NCBI GenBank assembly: GCA_964532405.1
Contig: CAZHIC010000066.1
Span: 1 to 6,464, forward strand
Direction: 5' to 3'
Origin: PALSA-1006 sp964532405
GTDB taxonomy: Bacteria > Pseudomonadota > Gammaproteobacteria > Burkholderiales > Gallionellaceae
DNA length: 6,464 nucleotides
Shown: positions 1 through 5,642 of the stretch, one piece after another
Position numbering within the stretch: the stretch's first letter is position 1
Layout of the letters: each line of letters starts with the position of its first letter
The notes under the pieces: model-generated
Seen by the model: only the letters and a program-made list of their open reading frames with translations
What the model was told of the DNA's origin: nothing
Databases searched by the model: none
Program-made: the position numbers and the translations under genes

Positions 1-90
1 CCAACCGGATATGGCTTTTAATTCCTGTCCGATTTCGTGTTCCGCAAATGTCTCGCATATACTCATCTGGTGTGTACGTTTCGTGCGCAT
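1..90 (-). CDS. 5' end of a possible transposase gene, cut by the window edge
   Basis: The reverse strand is open from an ATG at 90-88 to the window edge and gives 30 residues starting MRTKRTHQMSICETF, then a helical stretch with HEIGQELKAIS. A Shine-Dalgarno-like AGGA (plus-strand 99-102) lies 8 bases upstream of the ATG, so the start looks real. From memory, this basic N-terminus followed by a pattern of the type 'HE..QELKAIS..LD' resembles DDE transposases of ISNCY/IS1182-like elements. Thirty residues cannot establish the family, and no catalytic residue is in view. I could not identify a terminal inverted repeat. If correct, an insertion sequence lies just left of rpsO and reads away from it. 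It could equally be an unrelated host gene. Confidence 0.4.
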   Translation of the reverse strand, partial: MRTKRTHQMSICETFAEHEIGQELKAISGW

Positions 91-121
91 TTTGGAGTTC
101 CTAATGGTTGTGTTGTACGTT

Positions 122-147
122 TGTAATCAATGACTTGACTGTAATCA
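122..147. repeat. Two direct copies of TGTAATCA, 18 bp apart
   Basis: TGTAATCA occurs at 122-129 and again at 140-147. It lies upstream of the minus-strand reading frame that starts at 90. The spacing of just under two helical turns would suit a regulator contacting one DNA face, or part of the end of a mobile element. No protein can be assigned. Confidence 0.35.
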
Positions 148-235
148 TACGCACTTCCGTTAGGCTTTTTCACTCAAAATAATTAGCTTTTTTTAAATAA
201 AATCAATTCGTTATGTTTCTGGATGGGAACTAGTT

Positions 236-263
236 AATCTGTGGAAATCTGCGTAATCTGCGG
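236..263. repeat. Three tandem AATCTGYG units in the rpsO upstream region
   Basis: Three consecutive units are visible: AATCTGTGGA at 236-245, AATCTGCGT at 246-254 and AATCTGCGG at 255-263. They sit in the 260-base non-coding stretch between the left-edge reading frame and rpsO, about 30 bases upstream of the rpsO promoter. I recall similar runs (AATCTGTG/AATCTGCG, or CGCAGATT on the other strand) in intergenic regions of many unrelated bacteria, but I know of no settled function. Confidence 0.7.
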
Positions 264-291
264 ACAACTGCTTTTTGTAGGTTAAATTAAC

Positions 292-321
292 TTGAGCCGG
301 TAGCACTTTCAAGGGTAAAAT
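292..321 (+). promoter_or_regulatory. Putative sigma70 promoter of rpsO-pnp
   Basis: A -35 box TTGAGC (292-297) and a -10 box TAAAAT (316-321) are separated by 18 bases. Transcription would start near 328, leaving a leader of only about 23 bases before the rpsO ATG. This is the best match to the consensus in the 260-base gap upstream of rpsO. Confidence 0.55.
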
Positions 322-337
322 GCCGCACTTTTTTATT

Positions 338-345
338 GGAGAGGA
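338..345 (+). promoter_or_regulatory. Ribosome binding site of rpsO
   Basis: GGAGAGGA ends 5 bases before the ATG at 351. It is a strong purine-rich Shine-Dalgarno sequence that fixes the rpsO start. Confidence 0.8.
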
Positions 346-350
346 AGTAA

Positions 351-620
351 ATGTCTATTACTACGGCACAAAAATCGCAAATCGTGGCCGATTATCAACG
401 AGCAACGGGTGACACAGGTTCCCCTGAGGTTCAAGTGGCATTGGTCACTGCGAGAATTAATTATCTAACAGATCATTTTAAAGAGCACAGCAAGGATCAT
501 CACTCCCGCCGTGGTCTATTGCGTCTGGTTAGCCGTCGCCGCAAGTTGCTCGATTATCTGAAGAGCAAGAATGAAGCGGGCTACCGCGAACTCATCAAGC
601 GCTTAGAGTTGCGCAAGTAA
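351..620 (+). CDS. rpsO: 30S ribosomal protein S15
   Basis: This 89-residue protein is a primary 16S rRNA-binding protein of the small-subunit platform; in the family it binds the helix 20-22 junction and helps form bridge B4 to the large subunit. The length equals the usual bacterial S15. The signature is intact: DTGSPEVQVA near residues 21-30, then the RNA-contacting block HSKDHHSRRGLLRLVSRRRK at 46-65, containing the conserved H42 (just before this block), D49 and S52. The start is set by a strong ribosome binding site 5 bases upstream. It is followed by a GC-rich hairpin and then pnp, the widely conserved rpsO-pnp order. The usual upstream partner truB is not seen; a divergent reading frame lies there instead. 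S15 represses its own mRNA in several bacteria, but the predicted 23-base leader here is too short for the E. coli-type pseudoknot. Confidence 0.98.
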   Translation: MSITTAQKSQIVADYQRATGDTGSPEVQVALVTARINYLTDHFKEHSKDHHSRRGLLRLVSRRRKLLDYLKSKNEAGYRELIKRLELRK

Positions 621-624
621 TACA

Positions 625-665
625 GACAGCGGGTCGCATTTGCGGCCCGCGTCGTTTTAGCTGTC
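625..665 (+). terminator. Hairpin between rpsO and pnp (attenuating terminator or processing site)
   Basis: GCGGGTCGC (629-637) pairs with GCGGCCCGC (642-650) around an ATTT loop. This gives nine base pairs with one G-U wobble, followed by GTCGTTTTA, a weak U-tract. An outer pair of arms, GACAGC (625-630) and GCTGTC (660-665), is exactly complementary and shares two bases with the inner stem, so the two structures partly compete. The position matches the E. coli rpsO-pnp interval, which holds a partial terminator and RNase III sites used in PNPase autocontrol. The same role here is inferred. Confidence 0.65.
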
Positions 666-667
666 GT

Positions 668-676
668 TGTTATATA
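668..676 (+). promoter_or_regulatory. Possible extended -10 promoter for pnp
   Basis: TGT (668-670) directly precedes TATATA (671-676), the arrangement of an extended -10 element. No convincing -35 box lies 17 bases upstream. E. coli pnp also has its own promoter in this interval. The alternating TA run could simply be AT-rich spacer, so this is weak. Confidence 0.25.
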
Positions 677-705
677 TATCCGGCGTAGTCGCGCCATGTC
701 ATCCC

Positions 706-713
706 GAGAGAGG
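706..713 (+). promoter_or_regulatory. Ribosome binding site that sets the pnp start
   Basis: GAGAGAGG ends 6 bases before TTG at 720-722. The in-frame ATG at 696 has only CGTAGTCGCGCC in front of it, which does not resemble a Shine-Dalgarno sequence. The ribosome binding site also lies inside the extra codons that the ATG start would add. Confidence 0.65.
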
Positions 714-719
714 TCTACC

Positions 720-2831
720 TTGAGTCACTTTAAAAAAACGATTAGTTACGGCAAACATCAGCTGACTATAGAAACAGGCGAAATAGCCCGCCAAGCAACG
801 GGTGCCGTGATGGTTAGCCTGGACGACACTGTTGTGTTGGTTACCGTCGTCGGCACAAAAAATGCGAAAGCGGAACAAGACTTCTTCCCGCTGACTGTCG
901 ATTATCAAGAGCGCACGTATGCGGCCGGCAAGATACCCGGCGGATTTTTTAAACGCGAAGGCCGCCCCAGCGAAAAAGAGATTTTGACATCGCGTTTGAT
1001 CGACCGCCCTCTGCGTCCGCTGTTTCCGGAAAGTTTTTATAACGAAGTGCAAATCGTGGCGACCGTGGTGTCGTCCGACAGCCAGATAGACTCTGACATT
1101 CCGGCCATGATCGGTGCGTCAGCTGCGTTGGCTATATCCGGTATTCCTTTCGACGGCCCCATTGGTGCGGCGCGAGTGGGTTATCTGAATGGTCAGTATG
1201 TATTGAACCCGACCGCCGATGAGCTCAAAACATCCCAGATGGATTTGGTTGTTGCGGGCACTGCTAATGCAGTGCAGATGGTTGAATCCGAAGCGCAGGA
1301 ACTTTCCGAAGAAGTGATGCTGGGTGCGGTGGTGTTCGGTCATGAACAAATGCAGGCCGTCATCAACGCCATCAACGAAATGGCCGATGCGGTAGGCAAA
1401 GATGCGTGGGATTGGGAGCCGGCCGCGAAGGATGCAAACTTGATTGCCAAGCTGGCCGAGTTGGCCGAGAAAGAACTGCAAGTTGCTTATGCTGTGCGTC
1501 AGAAACAAGCGCGTACAGAGCAAGTCGATAGCATTCGCGGTCGCGTATTTGAGTCACTGTCTGCACAGTTCCCCGATGTTTCCAAGAATCATCTGGGCGA
1601 ATTGTTCGGTGCATTGGAAGCGAAGATTGTGCGCGGCCAGATTCTCAGCGGCGAACCGCGTATTGATGGTCGCGATACTCGCACCGTGCGTCCGATCACC
1701 ATCCGTACCGGCGTGTTGCCGCGTACCCACGGCTCTGTACTGTTTACCCGTGGCGAGACTCAGGCACTGGTCGTGGCAACGCTGGGGAGTATGCGTGATT
1801 CGCAAAAGATCGATGCGCTTCAGGGCGAGTTTACTGACCGCTTTATGCTGCATTACAACTTTCCTCCCTACGCCACTGGCGAAACGGGTCGTGTAGGTAC
1901 GCCCAAGCGCCGCGAAATCGGCCATGGTCGTCTGGCTAAGCGTGCGCTGGTTGCGGTGTTGCCAAGCGAAGATGATTGCGGTTACGCCATGCGTGTCGTG
2001 TCTGAGATCACAGAGTCAAACGGTTCCAGCTCGATGGCTTCTGTCTGTGGCGGTTGCTTGGCACTGATGGATGCGGGCGTGGCCATGAAGGCTCATGTTG
2101 CCGGTATCGCAATGGGCTTGATCAAGGATGGCAATCGTTTCGCCGTGTTGACCGACATCTTGGGTGATGAAGATCATCTGGGTGATATGGACTTTAAAGT
2201 GGCCGGCTCTGAGCAAGGCATTACCGCTTTGCAAATGGACATCAAGATCAACGGCATCACCAAAGAAATCATGAAAGTCGCGTTGGATCAAGCTCGCGAA
2301 GGCCGTATGCATATTCTCGGCATCATGAAGCAAACGATGCCAACCGTGCGTCCAGAAGTTTCTGAACATGCGCCGCGCATGATTAAAATGAAGATCAACT
2401 CCGAAAAAATCCGTGATGTGATCGGCAAGGGCGGTGCGGTGATCCGTGCGCTGACCGAAGAAACCGGTACAACCATCGACATCGACGATGAAGGCAATAT
2501 CACTATCTCGTGTGTCAATGGCGATGCGGGTCTGCTGGCGAAGAAGCGTATCGAAGACATCGTGGCCGAAGTCGAAGTGGGTAAAACCTACGAGGGTCCA
2601 GTAATCAAGCTGTTGGATTTTGGCGCGATCATCAATATCCTGCCGGGTAAAGATGGCTTGTTGCATATCTCGCAAATCTCCAATGAGCGTATTGCGAATG
2701 TCTCGGATCATCTGAAAGAAGGCCAGATCGTTAAAGTGAAGGTGCTGGAGGCAGATGAGAAAGGCCGTATGCGCTTGAGCATGAAGGCGTTGCTTCCACA
2801 AGCTGAGGCTCCAATAGCAACGGCTGAATAA
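720..2831 (+). CDS. pnp: Polyribonucleotide nucleotidyltransferase (PNPase)
   Basis: PNPase degrades RNA 3'-to-5' by phosphorolysis, releasing nucleoside diphosphates, as a ring-shaped cytoplasmic trimer and part of RNA-degrading complexes. From TTG 720 it has 703 residues, within the family range. Domains in order: first RNase PH domain (about 14-142, with the RNA-contacting FFKREGRPSEKE at 76-87), helical linker, second RNase PH domain (about 322-537), KH domain with its GKGG loop at 569-572, and S1 domain (about 621-690). Active-site landmarks are present: SNGSSSMAS near 433-441 for phosphate binding, and GDEDHLGDMD with metal-binding D483 and D489. TTG is chosen because GAGAGAGG lies 6 bases upstream and the protein then begins MSHFKKTISYG, as in relatives; ATG 696 would add eight atypical residues and lacks a ribosome site. 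It follows rpsO by 99 bases and ends 16 bases before a strong terminator. Confidence 0.97.
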   Translation: MSHFKKTISYGKHQLTIETGEIARQATGAVMVSLDDTVVLVTVVGTKNAKAEQDFFPLTVDYQERTYAAGKIPGGFFKREGRPSEKEILTSRLIDRPLRPLFPESFYNEVQIVATVVSSDSQIDSDIPAMIGASAALAISGIPFDGPIGAARVGYLNGQYVLNPTADELKTSQMDLVVAGTANAVQMVESEAQELSEEVMLGAVVFGHEQMQAVINAINEMADAVGKDAWDWEPAAKDANLIAKLAELAEKELQVAYAVRQKQARTEQVDSIRGRVFESLSAQFPDVSKNHLGELFGALEAKIVRGQILSGEPRIDGRDTRTVRPITIRTGVLPRTHGSVLFTRGETQALVVATLGSMRDSQKIDALQGEFTDRFMLHYNFPPYATGETGRVGTPKRREIGHGRLAKRALVAVLPSEDDCGYAMRVVSEITESNGSSSMASVCGGCLALMDAGVAMKAHVAGIAMGLIKDGNRFAVLTDILGDEDHLGDMDFKVAGSEQGITALQMDIKINGITKEIMKVALDQAREGRMHILGIMKQTMPTVRPEVSEHAPRMIKMKINSEKIRDVIGKGGAVIRALTEETGTTIDIDDEGNITISCVNGDAGLLAKKRIEDIVAEVEVGKTYEGPVIKLLDFGAIINILPGKDGLLHISQISNERIANVSDHLKEGQIVKVKVLEADEKGRMRLSMKALLPQAEAPIATAE

Positions 2832-2846
2832 AGCCTGAGACGTGAA

Positions 2847-2878
2847 TAAAAAAGCCCCGCTTCGGCGGGGCTTTTTTA
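2847..2878. terminator. Bidirectional rho-independent terminator
   Basis: AGCCCCGC (2853-2860) and GCGGGGCT (2865-2872) pair perfectly around a UUCG tetraloop closed by C-G. The A-run before the stem and the T-run after it extend the pairing to 14 base pairs. Because A and T runs flank both sides, it should terminate pnp on the plus strand and the convergent small gene (stop at 2898) on the minus strand. Confidence 0.93.
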
Positions 2879-2897
2879 TGTCTGGGCTTAAAGTAAA

Positions 2898-3098
2898 TCA
2901 GGCTTTTGTATTGACATGAGTTCCTACAGTCTGTCCGCTCGTATTGACCGTAGACCCAGTGCGCTCGGGTGGTGGAGGTGTTTTATTTTTGTCTTCACGC
3001 GGGGCTTCGCTGGTTTTTTCAGGCGTCTTCTGAGCTTGGGCTTGAGGCTGCACTGAAGGCGAGTTGTAACTGCCCGGAGAAACAGAATTGACGGCCAT
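2898..3098 (-). CDS. Small disordered protein of unknown function
   Basis: I do not recognise a named family. The 66-residue product starts MAVNSVSPGSYNSPSV. It is rich in Pro, Gln, Thr, Ser, Lys and Glu and has a PPPP run. It contains no Cys, Trp, Phe, Leu or Ile and a single Tyr, so it should be intrinsically disordered. There is no signal peptide or membrane segment. The C-terminus, STVNTSGQTVGTHVNTKA, is less charged and carries VNT twice; I recall comparable 'VNT.GQ..G...N..A' endings on small uncharacterised betaproteobacterial proteins, but cannot confirm this. The start is chosen because AGAGGAG (plus-strand 3107-3113) lies 8 bases upstream. An in-frame ATG at 3203 would add 35 residues without a ribosome site and run across the divergent promoter region. 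It shares the bidirectional terminator with pnp and is divergent from the repair operon. Confidence 0.75.
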   Translation of the reverse strand: MAVNSVSPGSYNSPSVQPQAQAQKTPEKTSEAPREDKNKTPPPPERTGSTVNTSGQTVGTHVNTKA

Positions 3099-3106
3099 GA
3101 TAATGA

Positions 3107-3113
3107 CTCCTCT
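3107..3113 (-). promoter_or_regulatory. Ribosome binding site of the small minus-strand gene
   Basis: On the minus strand AGAGGAG ends 8 bases before the ATG at 3098. It is a strong site and decides for the 66-residue form of the protein over the 101-residue open frame. Confidence 0.7.
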
Positions 3114-3125
3114 AAAAATGTAATC

Positions 3126-3135
3126 CAGCATGCTG
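3126..3135. promoter_or_regulatory. Perfect 10-bp palindrome in the divergent intergenic region
   Basis: CAGCATGCTG is self-complementary. It lies in the 105-base gap between two divergent genes, upstream of the likely start of the repair operon and within the leader or promoter of the small minus-strand gene. It could be a regulator site, but a lone 10-base palindrome is weak evidence. Confidence 0.25.
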
Positions 3136-3170
3136 ATCGAAACTTGGGAAGCGGTGCTCCCCGATTGCGC

Positions 3171-3176
3171 TACAAT
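3171..3176 (+). promoter_or_regulatory. Possible -10 box of the repair operon
   Basis: TACAAT matches the sigma70 -10 consensus at five of six positions and would start transcription near 3183, about 20 bases before the glycosylase ATG. The only -35-like sequence, TTGGGA at 3144-3149, is 21 bases away, which is too far. The promoter is therefore weak or activator-dependent, or the call is wrong. Confidence 0.3.
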
Positions 3177-3203
3177 TCTGCTCCTACTTATGAATGATTT
3201 CAA

Positions 3204-3854
3204 ATGAAATTTTCTAGCAAATGTCGCTTATGTGTACGACTGTCAACGTTTTTGGATGAGGTGAAGTCTGCGCATCCCGACTATTATGCAAAGCCGGTCC
3301 CCTCCTTTGGCGATGCTGATGCCCGTCTGTTGATCGTGGGACTGGCTCCCGGTATGAACGGTGCAAATCGTACAGGACGGCCTTTTACAGGGGATTATGC
3401 GGGCAATTTACTTTACTCGACGCTGCATCAATTTGGGTTTTCCAGCAGTGCTGAGCCATTGGATGTGGACGGACAGGCGAATGCAAAATTGGTCTTAAAT
3501 AACTGCCGTATCACCAATGCGGTGCGCTGCCTGCCCCCGCAAAACAAGCCGGAGCCAAACGAAATCAAGCTGTGCAATGGTTATTTGGCGGGCGAATTGG
3601 ACATGTTGCCGCGAGGTGCGGCGATATTGGCTCTCGGTACGATAGCTCATCAAGCCGTGGTGCGGGCGAGTGGTTTACGGGCGAAGGATTACGGTTTTGC
3701 CCATGGCGCCCAGCATGTATTGCCAGGTGGCCTGCATTTCTATGATAGCTATCATTGCAGTCGCTACAATACGCAGACGAAACGTTTAACCACGCCGATG
3801 TTCCACGCTGTCTTTGAATCCATCGCCAAATATCTTGAATCAGCCCGTTTTTGA
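3204..3854 (+). CDS. Uracil-DNA glycosylase, family 5 (UdgB) type, 4Fe-4S
   Basis: The enzyme removes uracil, and in family 5 also other deaminated bases, from DNA as the first step of base excision repair. The 216 residues carry four likely cluster cysteines, C7-x2-C10 and C109-x14-C124, the spacing of iron-sulphur uracil glycosylases. The first active-site motif, GLAPGMNGANRTGRPFTGD (46-64), is of family 5 type, lacking the acidic or Asn residue that families 1 and 4 use there. The second motif, SYHCSRYNTQTKRLT (182-196), keeps H184; many relatives have Pro where C185 stands. The N-terminal CxxC supports the ATG at 3204, although no clear ribosome site precedes it (the leader may be very short). 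The 3' end overlaps uvrC by 20 or more bases in another frame, so the two repair genes are likely cotranscribed and translationally coupled. Confidence 0.88.
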   Translation: MKFSSKCRLCVRLSTFLDEVKSAHPDYYAKPVPSFGDADARLLIVGLAPGMNGANRTGRPFTGDYAGNLLYSTLHQFGFSSSAEPLDVDGQANAKLVLNNCRITNAVRCLPPQNKPEPNEIKLCNGYLAGELDMLPRGAAILALGTIAHQAVVRASGLRAKDYGFAHGAQHVLPGGLHFYDSYHCSRYNTQTKRLTTPMFHAVFESIAKYLESARF

Positions 3855-5640
3855 TCCTAAGTCCTTTGTTGCGTCACTGCCTTTATTGCCCGGCGTATAC
3901 CGTATGCTGGATGCGGCAGGGGAAGTGTTGTATGTCGGAAAAGCGGGGCAGCTGAAAAAGCGCGTCGGCTCGTATTTTCAAAAGACGAATATTTCACCAC
4001 GCATACGTTTGATGGTGTCTCACATTGCGCGTATTGAAATTACGGTGACGCGCACCGAAGCAGAAGCATTGCTGCTGGAAAACAATCTCATCAAGTCTTT
4101 AAAGCCGCGTTACAACATACTTTTTAGAGACGATAAAACCTATCCGTACATTGTCCTTACGGGACATGAGTTTCCGCGTGTGGCTTATTATCGCGGCGCG
4201 ACGCAAAGACAGCATCAATATTTCGGGCCTTACCCGAATTCGTATGCGGCAAAAGAAACCATCGCCCTGCTGCAAAAGATATTTCGCTTGCGCACCTGCG
4301 AAGATAACGTGTTTAACAATCGCACGCGTCCCTGCCTGTTGCACCAGATACATCGTTGTAAGGCGCCCTGCGTGCGACTGATCTCTACTGAAGAATATGC
4401 CACCGATGTGCGCAATGCGGTTTTGCTGTTGCAGGGCAAGCATGGCGAGGTGGAGGCGAGCTTGCGTAGTGCAATGGAACTGGCTGCGGAAGAGATGCGT
4501 TACGAGCAGGCCGCAGCCTTGCGTGACCAGTTACAGGCACTGCGCACCGTGCAGCAAAAACAATACATGGAGAGCGGTAAAGCGACGGATGCCGATATCG
4601 TGGCGGTCGCCGAACTGGATGGTGAGTTGTGTGTGACACTGGCCGTGGTGCGTGGCGGACGACATTTGGGCGACAAACATTTCTTCCCGCAAAATGCTGT
4701 GGGAGAAAGTGCTGGCGAAGTGTTGGAGGCTTTTCTGGCGCAGCAATATTTGAGCCGCACTATTCCCGCGTTAATTTTAACCAGCCTTCCCGTCGCTACA
4801 GAAGAACTGGAAAATCTGTTCACGGAACAAGCCGGATATAAAGTGCAGATTCGTCATGCCGTTACCGGCGAGAGAAGGCAGTGGTTAGATATGGCGCTCA
4901 ATAACGCCTTGTTAGCCCTGCAGCAAAGGGCCGGGCAGCAGGGCGGTCAAATGATGCGCGTAGAGGCTTTACGCACTGTTTTAGCTATGCCGCAACTAAA
5001 GCGCATCGAATGCTTCGACATCAGTCATACCATGGGTGAAGCGACAGTCGCATCCTGCGTGGTGTACGACGATTTTGCAATGCGTACTTCGGAGTATCGC
5101 CGTTACAACATCACCGGCATCACGGGGGGGGATGATTACGCCGCGATGCGTCAAGCTTTGCTGCGCCGCTATCAGAAGTTGCAACAGGGTGAGGGGAAGC
5201 GCCCTGATCTAGTATTGATCGACGGGGGCATCGGGCAATTGGGTATGGCTAGCGAGGTCATGTCCGAACTCGGCTTAGACATCCCTTTGCTAGGTGTTGC
5301 CAAAGGCGTAGAGCGCAAGCCCGGAATGGAGCAATTGTTTCGCCCCTTGGTAGAAAAGCCGCTACAATTGAAAGCTGACAATCCCGCCTTGCATTTGATC
5401 CAACAAATACGTGATGAAGCCCATCGTTTTGCAATTGCAGGACACCGCGCAAAACGGGGAAAGATTCGTATGGCTTCAATGCTGGAAGAGATTGCCGGGG
5501 TAGGGGAGAAGCGCCGACGCAACCTATTGGCGCGATTTGGCGGGTTGAAAGGTGTACAACAAGCCAGCGTTGAAGAGCTGGCACGAGTCGAGGGAATAAG
5601 CCCTGCGCTCGCAGAGAAAATTTATCAGCAATTTCATTGA
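3835..5640 (+). CDS. uvrC: Excinuclease ABC subunit C
   Basis: UvrC makes both incisions around a DNA lesion in nucleotide excision repair after recruitment by UvrB. From TTG 3835 it has 601 residues (E. coli 610). Domains: GIY-YIG nuclease (about 20-96; GVYRM, LYVGKA, later E83) for the 3' cut; four cysteines at 155, 167, 175 and 179, the pattern linked to an iron-sulphur cluster; UVR domain (about 205-240, MRYEQAAALRDQL) that binds UvrB; RNase H-like nuclease for the 5' cut with D395 (FDISH), D434 (GDDYAAM), D463 (LIDGG) and H530 (DEAHRFA); tandem helix-hairpin-helix (about 550-601). The start is uncertain: TTG 3835 gives MNQPVFDPKSF, matching relatives, while TTG 3814 would add seven residues. 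Neither has a ribosome site, so translation probably couples to the overlapping glycosylase gene. pgsA follows after 2 bases. Confidence 0.96.
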   Translation: MNQPVFDPKSFVASLPLLPGVYRMLDAAGEVLYVGKAGQLKKRVGSYFQKTNISPRIRLMVSHIARIEITVTRTEAEALLLENNLIKSLKPRYNILFRDDKTYPYIVLTGHEFPRVAYYRGATQRQHQYFGPYPNSYAAKETIALLQKIFRLRTCEDNVFNNRTRPCLLHQIHRCKAPCVRLISTEEYATDVRNAVLLLQGKHGEVEASLRSAMELAAEEMRYEQAAALRDQLQALRTVQQKQYMESGKATDADIVAVAELDGELCVTLAVVRGGRHLGDKHFFPQNAVGESAGEVLEAFLAQQYLSRTIPALILTSLPVATEELENLFTEQAGYKVQIRHAVTGERRQWLDMALNNALLALQQRAGQQGGQMMRVEALRTVLAMPQLKRIECFDISHTMGEATVASCVVYDDFAMRTSEYRRYNITGITGGDDYAAMRQALLRRYQKLQQGEGKRPDLVLIDGGIGQLGMASEVMSELGLDIPLLGVAKGVERKPGMEQLFRPLVEKPLQLKADNPALHLIQQIRDEAHRFAIAGHRAKRGKIRMASMLEEIAGVGEKRRRNLLARFGGLKGVQQASVEELARVEGISPALAEKIYQQFH

Positions 5641-5642
5641 CC

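Noticed and set aside
1444..1896. 150-codon open frame in another plus-strand frame inside pnp
   Set aside because: It is an out-of-frame shadow of pnp with skewed Arg/Cys/Trp content and no ribosome site.
2016..2801. Long 261-codon open frame on the minus strand opposite pnp
   Set aside because: It lies wholly inside the clearly conserved pnp gene, has a His/Phe/Gln-rich composition typical of an antisense reading, and has no ribosome site or recognisable domain.
3146..3162. Small GGGAAGC/GCTCCC hairpin between the divergent genes
   Set aside because: The stem has a bulge and a 3-base loop, lies upstream of the plausible plus-strand start, and has no T-run. It is too weak to call a structure.
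3099..3203. Longer start (ATG at 3203) for the small minus-strand protein
   Set aside because: It has no ribosome site, would cover the divergent promoter region, and adds residues of very different composition. The ATG at 3098 has an excellent ribosome site.
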